From the NCBI GenBank assembly GCA_018907035.1, contig JACCIC010000021.1:4427501-4491500 (forward strand): a stretch of DNA of 64,000 nucleotides. Direction: 5' to 3'. This DNA comes from Sycobia sp. Sy_11 (lineage: Eukaryota > Arthropoda > Insecta > Hymenoptera > Epichrysomallidae). Below are positions 47,780 through 58,975 of the stretch, piece by piece. Below the pieces are notes generated by a model. It saw only the letters and a list, made by a program, of their open reading frames with translations. It had not been told where the DNA came from and searched no databases. Numbering within the stretch: the stretch's first letter is position 1; every line of letters starts with the position of its first letter. The position numbers and the translations under genes were made by a program.

Positions 47780-49569
47780 ATGGTGGACCAAAAAAATAAT
47801 GCAGAATTAACAGATGCGGAAGCTGAATTATATGATAGGCAAATTCGGCTATGGGGTCTTGAATCGCAGAAACGGTAGACTTAATAAATAACCTAAAATT
47901 TAGCCGGTTTCATTTAGGATATTCAATTCACTTTAAAATTTTGTTGAAACCAATATTTATTTTTAATCTTATTAAATAGTAACAGCAGTCACAAAATCTT
48001 TTTTATTCTTTTAATTTAGAGAAAATAAAATTTTTCGAACAATAATCTCATTTTTTGTATTAATTTTATATGATATAAAATACCGTATAAATTATAAATA
48101 TTACAGAACAAAATTTTATTAACTCTATGTTTTCAAACAATTTTAAAAAATGATACAGGTTCTTTATTGAAATATAGTTTTGAAAACGATTATAATATAC
48201 AAGTTTATGTTTTCAAAAACTTATTTTTGCAGATAAAGATTATTATTTATATAATATATTTTACAGGCTTAGAGCTGCACATATTTTATTAGTAGGATTA
48301 AATGGATATGGTGCTGAAGTAGCAAAAAATATTATTCTTGCTGGTGTAAAATCAGTTACATTTTTAGATCATCGTCCATTAACTGCTCAAGATGAATGCT
48401 CCCAATTTTTTGCACCTAAAGATCAGATTGGTAAAAATGTAAGTTAATCAATAATGAAATAACTAGTTAATTTAAATTAACAAATTCATTTTTATATTAC
48501 TTACGTTAATTATCATTAATATTATTTCTAAATCTTGTATTTTAGCGAGCTGAAGCATCATTACAGAGGGCTCAAAATTTAAATCCAATGGTGAAAGTTG
48601 TTGCAGATCCAGCTAATGTAGATGATAAGCCAGAGGAATTTTTCAAAGATTTTGATGTAGTCTGTGTTACTGAGTGTACAATAGAACAAATGAAAAGAAT
48701 TAATGATGCCTGCCGTAAATACAATAAAAAGTTTTTTGCAGGTGATGTTTGGGGAACATTTGGATACACATTTGCAGATCTTATTACTCATGAGTTTGCA
48801 GAGTAAGATATAAAATATTTTGAAATAATACTCAATTTTCTATGTATTATAATTAATCATTATTATATCAATTATTACGTTAATTTTTAACATATTATAT
48901 TATTTTAAAATGTATTCAATTTTAATATTATTTATTTAGAGATGTAGTTCAAACAAAGAAAACACGAATGTTAGAAGCTGGTGAACCTATTGGAAAAGAA
49001 AAATTTGAAAAAGTTACAGTTACCATAAAAAGTTTTGAAAAATATGTTCCATTTGAGAAAGTTTTAGATACAAAAACTTTACCAAAGGATTCTGAAGTAT
49101 ATTATTTAATGCTCAGTAAGAAATACGAGTTTTCATTTTATAAATAAAACGTTAAAAAATATTTTTCAAATTTACACAAAATTTATGACTTTACAGTTTT
49201 ATTGAATTTTCGTCAGAAGCACAAGAGGGATCCATTGCCAAATGAAAGAAGTATAAATATTCTAAATGATGAAGCTAAAGCAGTTATTGAAAAATATGAT
49301 CTTGGTAAAAAATTAGATCATTTAATAAGGTATATAAGGAGTTTTTTTTTTTAAAGTTACCTGTATTAATTTAAAACAAAGATGGATAATAGTTTCAAAT
49401 TCTTTTCAGTGGTGATCTATATGCTCAAATAAGTCCTGTATGTGCCATTGTTGGAGGAGTTATGGGTCAAGAAATTATTAAGACTGTTTCACAGAAGGAG
49501 CGCCCACATAATAATTTATTTATTTTTAATCCTGATACACTTTGTGGTCAAGTTATGCGACTATCTTAA
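47780..49569 (+). CDS. SAE1: SUMO-activating enzyme subunit 1 (SAE1/Aos1)
   Basis: Small subunit of the SUMO E1: with UBA2 it adenylates SUMO before thioester transfer, mainly in the nucleus. Six exons join in frame: 47780-47874, 48267-48438, 48546-48802, 48940-49115, 49197-49329 and 49410-49569. They give 330 codons plus stop, close to 346 in human. The N-terminus has ELYDRQIRLWGLESQKR, the E1 signature. The ThiF-type fold has HILLVGLNGYGAEVAKNI and TFLDH. FDVVCVTECT and GTFGYTFADL follow, and the C-terminus has SPVCAIVGGVMGQEIIK and the ending LFIFNPDTLCGQVMRLS. No catalytic cysteine domain is expected in this subunit. Splice sites are all GT/AG and there are no internal stops. A candidate AATAAA lies at 49903. 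Confidence 0.97.
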
Positions 49570-51370
49570 TTTTAGTGATGTATTTTTTTTTTAAATTAGC
49601 TTAATTATTATACTAGTGTATTTTATTACTGAAGTCTGATTTGTGAAAACGTTTAGATTACTGTCGATCAGATAATCATAATTTAAATTGAATGAAAAGT
49701 AAATGTGAATATATTGATTTAAGAACTATATAACATAAGTATTATTTGAAAGCTTTGTAATCAATTAAATAGATTTTCTACATAATCATATTTTGTTTAT
49801 TTTATACTTTTTTCTATTTTTTAAATATTGTTTGTCTCTTAACTAATATAATACTTTGCTTAAATTATTAAAAAATATATATTTTGTACAAACATATAAT
49901 GTAATAAATAAGGTGAAGTGGTTTAAAAAAGGATTTAATTACTAATCTAATTAATTAATTTATTATTTATATTATGTAATAATAGTTCATTCTAGTTTAT
50001 TTAAAAATAATTTGATTTAAAAAGTTTCTCTTGATAAATATTTCAAATAATTTGAAAGTTTTGATTTCACAATAGTCCAACCATATTTTAATGTGATTTA
50101 TCGGCTCTTATGATGTAAAATATAGTTGAAAATATATTAACGTGTATAGGTTAGTTTTTAACTTCTTTTATACCTGCTATACATCTCTCAAGTTGATAAA
50201 CTACCACCTCATTTGAGGGTAAACTGTCTCGCGAGGTAAATAATAAACTTCCATACGCGCACGCGATTTGAAATTTACTCTTTTCTTATTATTTTTTCTA
50301 TTAGCATATTCTTCTCAATAAATATATAATATATTTAATAGAAATTTCTATTTTAATTTAATAATACGTTATTAAAGTTTTCCTTAAAATATGATAATTA
50401 TAAAATTATTAAAAAATAATTTTTACAGAGGTGCTGATTTATATAAGAAAACTTATCTATGTACTTAAAATATTTTAATATAAATAATCTTAAATATACA
50501 GAATTGATTGATAATTAAATGTACACTTGATGAAGTATAATATAATAATTCCTCTAATAATTATAAAATATTAATATTGATATTAAAAAAAATCATTTGG
50601 ATCATTTCACAGAAATTACTTTATTTATAAGCAACCGTTTCTGTTAGCCAGTTTATCTTTCATCAACATTCTAACAATTCTGAAATATATTTATAAAATA
50701 CACTTTTTACTAAATGTTTTAAAAAAATTTAATTTTTGACAAGAATAATCAAAAATGTTATAGAAAAAATAAAATCCAACCATATGAATATGTAAATAGT
50801 AAATTTTGTCAGAATTGATGAATTAATAAAATTAATTATAAAAGATATAATATATATAGGCTTGGATTAAAATATTCTATAGTCTTTGTGGGCCGTCTAT
50901 GGGGATATAAAATCATTGTTTAAAAATGATTTCGTGTATAATATTTACACTATTGTAGAACAATAAACTTTATATATTAAAAATTATAATCTTAGATTTG
51001 AAACTTAATACAAATCTATACATATTAAATTTTGTAAATAACAAAATCATCTATTTCTCATTTTATTTTATAAGCTTGTCATCAAAATTGAAACATAACG
51101 ATTAGTTATATATATTAACATTGATAACTTTATTAAAATCAAAATAAACTTTCGCTTCGTTTTTTAGCATGATTGTAGTAGTGCGCTTCAGCACTTATTT
51201 TTTCTCAAGGAAAGCGGGGAAAATGACGAAGAAAATTATCTTTCCCCAAAACTTTAACTACTTTTGGATTGTGTTCTATTAAAACGTGTGCTAAATTAGT
51301 TAAAATAAAATTTATTTTTAGCATTCGTTTGACTGTTTAAATACAAACAATTATCTATAATAACTTTCTT
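49570..51370. other. AT-rich stretch downstream of SAE1
   Basis: Probably SAE1 3' untranslated region at first (AATAAA at 49903-49908), then intergenic. A short block at 50226-50253 resembles the foldback at 25111-25194. No other gene recognised. Confidence 0.45.
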
Positions 51371-51850
51371 TTATGATATGATAAGAAAATCATAGTTTGC
51401 GTATCATTTGCTTACCATTTGCTATTGCAATGCTATTTTAATTCATTTAATTTATAATACGGAATTTTTTTGAAATTCTGAAACAATAAAACTAATATAA
51501 AAGTAAATTTGATTTTATCTATTTCAAACATATTGAAATTGATGAATAATTCAATTAATTCAAGCTAATATTTCTGCATTCAGAAGTTTCTGAATTAGCT
51601 CCATTAATAGAATATGCCCTGTGGTGAATGTCTTGAGTAAATAACTACACCCTACACGATCCCCTCGGATCGAGGGCCTCGAAAAAAGCCCTTTGATCAA
51701 TCGAATGGAGAGAATAGAATCTCAACGGAACTCTTGAGTTTTTTACTGGACTTGAAATTTGGAGCCGCTCTTGCATAGGAATATCGCAATAAGAAGCACT
51801 GCATGGTACCAAAGAAGATAGACGCTTATAAAAGAATACAAGTAATAGGG
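51370..51850. repeat. Dispersed repeat family, uninterrupted copy
   Basis: GATAAGAAAATCATAGTTTG, ATTTGCTTACCATTTGCTAT and TTCAAGCTAATATTTCTGC are shared with 61880-62104 plus 63310-63360. The end (51670-51810, with CTTTGATCAATCGAATGGAG and AATAAGAAGCACTGCATGGT) is shared with 56975-57110. It preserves the empty site of the LTR inserted at 62105-63309. Confidence 0.65.
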
Positions 51851-52836
51851 CAATGGTACCAAATGAGTACCAAAAATTTTTAGCTGTTAGATGGTGTTAT
51901 CGTGGCAGTCGGACGCGGCAAGCAGCTGAGTGGACGATGCGATGCGCAAGCGTGCATGAACGGCCAGGGCAGGCCAGCTGTACTCGTACAGGAGTGGCAT
52001 AAGTCGATTTTTTTTCGATTTTCTTGAAAGTGATTTAAACTGATTTTAAATGGTTTTCAAATGACTTCTGTAGGAGAGTCCAATGATTTCATAGATTGAA
52101 CAGGTCTCCGGTGTAATTTCATATGAGTAGGTATTTTTGAAAAAACAAATGAAATCATTTAGTATCTACAAGTCCCTTGTTTACCAAAAAACTTTTCAAA
52201 GACGGGCCCGCAAGTATATGTCAAAATAATTTTTAAATTAGATTTTCATAGTACTGTATTGCAGCGTTATAAATAAATGAGCGCATAGGTAAACTTTTAA
52301 TAAACAAGTTTTTTATTGAATAATAATAAGTAATAATTTTGAAACTTACACGAATTGGTACTCATAGATATTTACATATACTGACTATGTAAAAATGGAT
52401 TTCAATACTTTCTTTCGTTTAAATTCGTAATAATTCAATATAATCCTGAAATGTGATTTTATTACTATCTAAGGCTAACTTTTGTTTTAAGCATGAATAA
52501 TCTTTACGTGTAACTGTGAAGTTTAATTAAGAAAAATATCATTTATATAAATACAACACATTATAGAGAAGAGCTTTTAAATGATTAGAATGTCCAATAA
52601 ACCATACTTGCCTTATTTTATAGTTTTGTATAAAGTAATTTTAAAGTAATGCACAAGATAATTTATAACGCTAATCAATTTTTTCTTCCCAGCAGTTTGT
52701 TTTACAAGTCCAGTCTATTTGTACCAGACGTGTTTTTGCTGAACTTCAACTTTTTTATGTAAACCAATAGTTAGTTTGTTATTTAAATACTTTTATATAT
52801 GATGGTTTATATATATATGTATATATACACACACTA
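51851..52836. other. Non-coding stretch, partly GC-richer
   Basis: 51890-52000 is GC-richer (GGCAGTCGGACGCGGCAAGC). No protein fragment recognised. Confidence 0.35.
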
Positions 52837-52837
52837 G

Positions 52838-52900
52838 CATCCCCCGTCTCGGCTTCGCCCAAGATAATAATTTAACCGATTTCATAAACAATTTAATAAT
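52838..52900 (-). mobile_element. RTE-like LINE 3' terminus, copy 2
   Basis: CTAGCATCCCCCGTCTCGGC follows a TATATACACACA microsatellite, as expected for an RTE LINE 3' end on the minus strand. Homologous to 28436-28490. Confidence 0.45.
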
Positions 52901-53084
52901 ATCTAAGTAAAAAGTACTCTATATATACAAATATATATTTCTATAAATAATTGACCGTAATTTACCTATCGTCGCTTCTGTATAAAAAGCTGCTTCAATA
53001 TAGCGTCCACTTCAAAAAATTGATATTTTGCCGACCATTTTATACAATATATATATGCATATTAAATCTGGTTTCGATGGAGAA

Positions 53085-53965
53085 AATTGTACTTTCGAGA
53101 TCAAGCGGTAGAAAAAGATGTCGAAGCGTCTCGAGACGACATTTTTGGAAAGTATCATGTTCGGACTATAGGAAATGTCTTGGGACAACTGCTATAGAGA
53201 GTTTTGTATTAGAGAGATAGAATACAATGTCCAGGTATTCCGGGACGACTCTTACTGGGAGTGTGCGTGTTCGAATGATAGAATACGAATATTTTCATAA
53301 AAGTCGTACTGACATACTTGGACATTGTTTCCCACCAACTATACACGAAATTCCTCGTAGAAGTCGTTTAAAAACACCTGAAAATCGCATTCTATCATCC
53401 GAACACGAAACTCCCCGTAGAAGTTGTCCCGACATACCTGAACATCATTTTCTACGAACTAAACACGATACTCCCCATAGAAATCGTCTCGCCATACTTG
53501 GACATCATCTTCTACCGTCCGAATTTGAAACTCCCTGTAGAAGTCGTTCCATAACACCTGGAAATCGCATTCTATCATCCGATCACGAAACTCCCCGTAG
53601 AAGTAAATATAGTAAATATCGTTTCCTACCAACTAAACATGATAGACCCAGTAGAAATCGTTCTGAGAAAGCTAGCATCGCTTCCAAACGACTAAACACG
53701 ATACTCCCCGTAGAAGTCGTTCGGAAAGACCTAAATATCGTATATTAGCGTCTCAACACGAATCTTCCCATAGAAGCTGATTTCTTCATACCTGGATCAC
53801 GTTTTCTGTCAACTAAATATAATATTCCCCGTAGAAATCGCCCAGAGACGCCTGGACATTGCATTCTATCATGCGAAAACACAACTGCCTACAGAAATCG
53901 TCTTGAGGCAACGGGATATCGTAATCAACCACCCGTACACGCCAATACAATATTTATCAGTATAG
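53085..53965. repeat. 60-bp tandem repeat array with internal inversion
   Basis: From about 53285 to 53965 there are about eleven units in direct orientation, with starts at 53341, 53401, 53461, 53521 and 53581 (exactly 60 bp apart); one unit is shortened by 6 bp. The unit core is GAAACTCCCCGTAGAAGTCG, then CCTGGACAT and a CATTCTATCATCC or CTACCAACT end. From 53085 to 53285 about three units run in the opposite orientation (CGACTCTTACTGGGAGTG, and GTTCGAATGATAG is the reverse of CTATCATCCGAAC). Direct units encode a 20-residue Arg/Ser/Pro-rich repeat (HETPRRSR) in a 173-codon frame (53227-53748). Coding is doubtful. Confidence 0.85.
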
Positions 53966-54037
53966 AAACCGTATTTAAAATGTGTATATATAATATGTAT
54001 AATATAATATACATACGATATTATATATATATATATA

Positions 54038-54439
54038 GACGCGCCGAGCAGATTGAACTCAGCACTCGGTGAGTGAAGCCAATAATATTCACTCTTCGAG
54101 TATTTAGAAAATGCTATAGTGAACTATCAAGTCACTATCAAGAAACGCCAAGAAGAAGAAGAGACGTCAGCGTGAGAAGAGAAGAAAAAGACGAGCCAGG
54201 TCCCAAGGTCGTACGCTCGACCTTGCCAGCTCGACCGACGGAACAAGCGAGCTACACAGCCAGAACACAAATATACGAAACACACGCACACACACACATA
54301 CACACACACACAGTCTTTCATATATTTCTGTTTTTTAATAAAATATCGTGAACATTTTAGTAGTGATGTCAACTGAAAATAAAGCAAAATGATAGTCTGC
54401 GAATAGTAAATATTGCCTTTTCATGCAGAAGTGAAGATG

Positions 54440-54440
<1 letters not shown>
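54038..54440. other. Non-coding segment with CA-rich tract
   Basis: GCGCCGAGCAGATTGAACTC near 54042 resembles 38650. A CA-rich tract lies at 54286-54314, followed by AATAAAATATCG. It may be an LTR or untranslated-region remnant. Confidence 0.25.

Positions 54441-54487
<47 letters not shown>
54440..54487. repeat. (TA)n microsatellite truncating mariner relic 2
   Basis: The mariner frame stops where this tract begins and does not resume on the other side. Confidence 0.85.
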
Positions 54488-54489
<2 letters not shown>

Positions 54490-54496
<7 letters not shown>

Positions 54497-55231
54497 ATAT
54501 TCTGGCGGTTTTTCCTGTAATACTTGCTTTAAACGAATAAGTTGGGTTCGATGCAATGGTCTTTTGATGGTTTGATGACTTGGAAGCAGTTCGTAGTATA
54601 CGACACCCTTTTGATCCCACCATATACAGAGCATAACCTTATTTACGTGAATATTTCGTTTCGGCGTAGATTGAGCAGGCCCGCTGTACTTTGTACATGA
54701 TTTTCTGCATTTAGGATTATCATAATAAATTCATTTTTGATCACCAGTGACAATACAATGCCAAAATGATTTATTTTTATACCGCTGCAGCAAAATTTCG
54801 AATATGAAAAATCGCCATTTGACGTCGCCCGGCTTCAATTCGTACGGCATCTAGAACCCCAATGCTTTTAGGTGCAGAAAAATGGTTTATTGTGTAACGC
54901 CAAATGATGTAGAAAGCGAATCTGACGCGGATACACATCCAGCAAAATGTCTCATTTCTCGTCTTCAAAACTTTTTGACTATTCGAAATGATCTTTATCT
55001 TTAATGTCAAAATCGCCAATAACATTCCGCTCCATATTAACGATTAGAAGCAGTGCTTTTTTCAAATGACGTTTATTTAGCTGGAAACTTGCCACGAGTT
55101 TGCTAGATAAAGTAAACGACCCCAAAAGAAATTCTCAAATACAATGCTTCAAAGTTGATGACTGGTACACAACTTACAAATATAACACATGAGTTCCGAC
55201 GTTTCTGCCCGAAATCTACTTGTGACGCCAT
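54490..55231 (-). pseudogene. mariner transposase relic 2 (cecropia/irritans-like)
   Basis: On the minus strand an ATG at 55231 follows TTTGACAAAAA-like leader sequence. Fragments in several frames follow: GDFDIKDKDHFE, FEDEK, FIVTGDQK-like sequence with YDNPKCRKSC, STPKRNIHVNKVMLCIWWDQ, KGVVYYELLPSHQTI and HRTQLIRLKQVLQEK. This is the order of a mariner transposase up to just before the second catalytic Asp. Frameshifts and stops are numerous. The C-terminus is lost at the (TA)n tract. Confidence 0.75.
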
Positions 55232-55800
55232 TTTTTGACAAACGCTCTAAACTAATACTTTGAAATTGAAATATGCTTTAGAAAATGGTTGTCCCTTATA
55301 TTAGATAAATAGTAAGTCAATAAAAATATATGTAAGGAACAACATACCAATTTTGTGCGTCAAAAAAAATGGAAGGTTGATATGCCTGGTATGTATTAAT
55401 CGGAATGTACAATATAAATCTTTCTACTTATTATTTGTTTAATGAACCTTTGGAAGCATTTATGTGTTGAGTTTTAGACATTTGTTCATTTTCATAGTTT
55501 CTCAGTAAAAATATAAGAAAATATAATAATTTATTTAAAATAACATCCCTGGGTGTTAAACAAAAGATAAAAAGGCATTTCATATACATTTACTTAAGAC
55601 TCAAGATCAACTTTATCATTAAATAGGAGGCTTATTTCCTATACTTAACCTTCTTCGTCAATTTCTACAAATTAAGATAATCTGCAAATTGATGCTATGT
55701 CACAATGTTAACATCATTGGGTAATACGTTAAAACTTCCATAACTTTAAAAAATCAGTACCTGCTATGACGTATAACGCAAATTGAAGTATCCTAATTTA
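55232..55800. other. Non-coding stretch, mariner leader and AT-rich DNA
   Basis: The first 100 bp probably belong to the mariner 5' end; inverted terminal repeats could not be assigned. Nothing else recognised. Confidence 0.4.
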
Positions 55801-57050
55801 TTTATTACTTTCACCATGAGAAAATCCAGTCGAGCGCGGTATTTTGAGCTACTAATAAATTATCCTCAAATGTTTTGAGACCGGACCGTAGGAGTTGACA
55901 GAAGACATCGGCGCCTATCAAAAGATCTACTTTGTTAGTCAAGTAAAAATCTGGATCTGCAAGGAAGAGATTATTAATTTGTCTGAGATCTAGTTCGACA
56001 CGGTTTCGAGACGATTATTCCGACATGAGTTGCGCCAGTACGAAAGCATAAATTTCGATATTAATGTTCGCGTGAGTGTGACTGCATAGTGATTGAAGTG
56101 GCATACCTAACTACCTCAAATTCATAGCCTCAAACTCCACTTCAATTAATTTCAACACAAACTTCTAGTGGTTTCAGTAGTTATACAAGCGACTCCGAAA
56201 CAAACGTCGCTTCAGAACCTTGCCCTAGAAGCGCGTGTACTCGAGTTTGTGCGCCGTGTGGCCCGACAATAGTCACTTGAGTCGTTGCAAGGAGAATCGA
56301 GCATTTGCTTGTAGACATGCGCGCTGTGCAACTATTAACTGAAACTTTACTGCCACCGTTGGGTCTAGCTATGTGTGATTTTCAAAGTTATACAGACGTT
56401 TTAGCTTTACCTACTGTGGTTTTTTTAGAAATTCCGCGCTATTGACTCGTAACGTTTATAATGCAACATAGTATGGTGTTGTTCCTTATAGATCCTGTAG
56501 CAATGGGTCGACGTACAATTATAGCTTTGGTGTCCACCGAAGCAATTAAAACAGAGCCTCAAATACCGCACATCGTATTGACAATCATACCTGCTTTTTT
56601 AGCAACGATAGCAGAATACCGAGTAATAAAATGGGATCCCGAGCAGAGTGCGCATTTCGATACGATAACAGGTTGCAATGTCAGAAACCAATGAGTTCTA
56701 CGTCAACTAGAATTTATGCTAGTGGAGTCAATGGATTTCTTATCATCACTATCCGCCTGAATCATTAACAATGATTGAGTTCATTTCTTTGCAAAGACTA
56801 CTAGATCGACATAATTAGGGAATTGAGATACTTCATTCGGTACACCGCCGGATGAAAGAACAGTCATTTGGTGATCCCTGCGGATCAAATATGCCTCCGC
56901 CATTTTTCGCGACTTCTGCATATTCCAGTATTCAATGGAGGTACAGAAGCTGGAACCTACACGGCTCACTCGGATAGTGGGCCCTTTGATCAATCGAATG
57001 AAGATAACTAATGCTCGACTGAACTCCGAGATTTTCACTGGACTCGGTGA
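55800..57050 (-). pseudogene. BEL/Pao relic 2, gag zinc knuckles and protease
   Basis: On the minus strand, from high to low: SQFPNYVDLVVFAKK (56790, like the gag end SRFPTSNELAAFLEKR of element 1), CALCSGSHFITRYSAIVAKK, LCFNCFGGHQSYNC and EQHHTMLHYK (zinc knuckles, 56460-56650), SKCSILLAT and TIVGPHGAQTRVHALL (protease, 56250-56330), FVSESLVQLL, then DLLIGADVFCQLLRSGLKTF and LVAQNTALD (55830-55930). Parts are in different frames with stops. It is more decayed than the copy at 28.8 kb and from a different subfamily. The plus-strand frame at 56461-56694 is its shadow. Confidence 0.8.
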
Positions 57051-57110
57051 AATTTAGAGGCATTCGTGCATAGAAAAATCGCGATAAGAAGCACTGAATG
57101 GTGCTGCCTA
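56975..57110. repeat. Dispersed repeat shared with 51670-51810
   Basis: CTTTGATCAATCGAATGAAG and CGATAAGAAGCACTGAATGG are shared with the end of the repeat at 51370-51850. It sits at the gag edge of BEL relic 2, so the shared block may be BEL 5' sequence. Confidence 0.55.
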
Positions 57111-58975
57111 ATTTCCTAGTACAGGAGGCTAAATAACATCGAAAGTAACATTTGCACTTATCACTCAGCCATTTAATTATAGAATACATTTTATGAAAAC
57201 TTTATTTGTTATTATCAGAGGAATAAAGACTAACGCAATACAATAATTTTTAACATCTTCGCCCCTATGTAAATTTATACATGTGCTACCTTTCACAATC
57301 GTCAACAACTAATATGAGAATTTCCCTCGATTGGTTACTTTTTATCGGTAATGGAACTGCATATTATAACAGTGATTAAGTATATATAACTATCAAAACA
57401 TTTAGAATATATACTATGTTTATTCAGACAACGCTGATTTTTTGTAAAAATAGTTTGAGTGACTATGTGATAATCCCTTCAGATTAAGGCTCCTCCAAAA
57501 TCCTCTGCCTTTCAAAACAATATTATTATATAGAAGGCACTAGGAGAAACTAAATACTATCGATCTGTAAATAGTACAGTAAATCAAATGATGTTATTTT
57601 TACTAGTCTAGTTGTAGGGTTAATTGCTTTTATTTCCACAAAGTTATTACAGCCTCAATCATTAATAAAGGTTAAACTTTAAAGCATGTTAATATTGATG
57701 AGAATGCATTTAAATATATTTTCATACCGAAAAAGGTATATTAAAAATGTGATCTGCCTGAACGTTCTATAATATCTATGATGGGTTTAATGCTTTTTCT
57801 TCTAAATTTGACCAAATTAACAGAAATTACCATAATTTTATATATTCAATACGCAACAATAATTCTGCTGTTTTTCTTTTTTTTCTTTAAATTGATAAAT
57901 TAAATTTAACAACAATTAAAAATTTATACGACATTACGCAGTCTCATATAAATAAAAAATTTAAAAGAAGATATTGAAAGACAAATAAGTAAATGTAACT
58001 ACTTTCAACTGGAATGCTAAAATAATATTAATTTTATGTATGTTGTATTTTAAGAAAGTGAAATAAAAAGTTCCATAGTTATCCTATTTAGTGATAACAA
58101 TTTCCTTATCAAGTCATATAAATTAAGGGGGATCACCCTGTTTTCTGACTCAAATTAATATTGAGTTTCTTAAGATACCGTCTCTATATAAATCAATATA
58201 ATTTGATCATGTATAACAAACTTGAAGGTATTTCGATTTATAAATTTTATCATTATATAATTTACTTTAGGTTTTACGACTTTTATGCTTCAGTGAAGTT
58301 TTATGATTTAAGCAAATAAAATCTTATATATTTAAAGTCCCCAGTTAGCACCAGCAATTGTCACCATCGAAAGTATTAAAGATAATTACAGCTTCAGTAC
58401 GGTTCAATATCCATTTCACTAAATATATCATTTTGGTACGTATTTTCAGCAAGTATTCTATATTTTTTTTTCTAAAACTTTCTTTGAATAATTCTCATAA
58501 ACATTATGAAGTTTAGCTAAACTGATTTCCTTCTTAATTCCACTGATTCGCGAAAAGAGTATTAGATTTTCTTAATAGTTTGTGATTTTCTGATGAAATT
58601 ATAAAAACGGTTTAGATTATTTTATTTGTATTAAATTAAAAATATCGCGTGATGTATTAGATGACGCTAAATATTATGGAAAAAAGCATAAAACTTTGAA
58701 TTAGATGAAAATATTAAATTTCAGCCTAGCAATTCAATATATAATACTTTGCAAATATATTAAGAAAAACTTTACGGAATTTCATTGAATTGTAAAAATA
58801 TTGTATTTATAAGATTTTTGTATTGAAACATTTTATGTAGTTATGAACATCCATTTTAAACTACAGTGTTTACTGTTAAAAATGTACATTATTACTTGTA
58901 CATTCGACCTCAGAATATATTTTTGTTTCAGAGCCTTTTCATTTTTGAGAAAACTGCTTATAACGCTTTCAGAAA
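57111..58975. other. AT-rich stretch upstream of the knottin gene
   Basis: No exon recognised with confidence. TTTTGTTTCAG at 58921-58931 could be an acceptor for a non-coding leader exon of the peptide gene. Confidence 0.4.

Noticed and set aside
53227..53748. 173-codon Arg/Ser-rich frame as an SR-like protein gene
   Set aside because: It is explained by a 60-bp tandem array, has no start context or neighbouring exon, and neighbouring units are frame-broken.
56461..56694. 77-codon plus-strand frame as a possible gene
   Set aside because: The opposite strand encodes BEL/Pao zinc knuckles in recognisable order, so this frame is a shadow.
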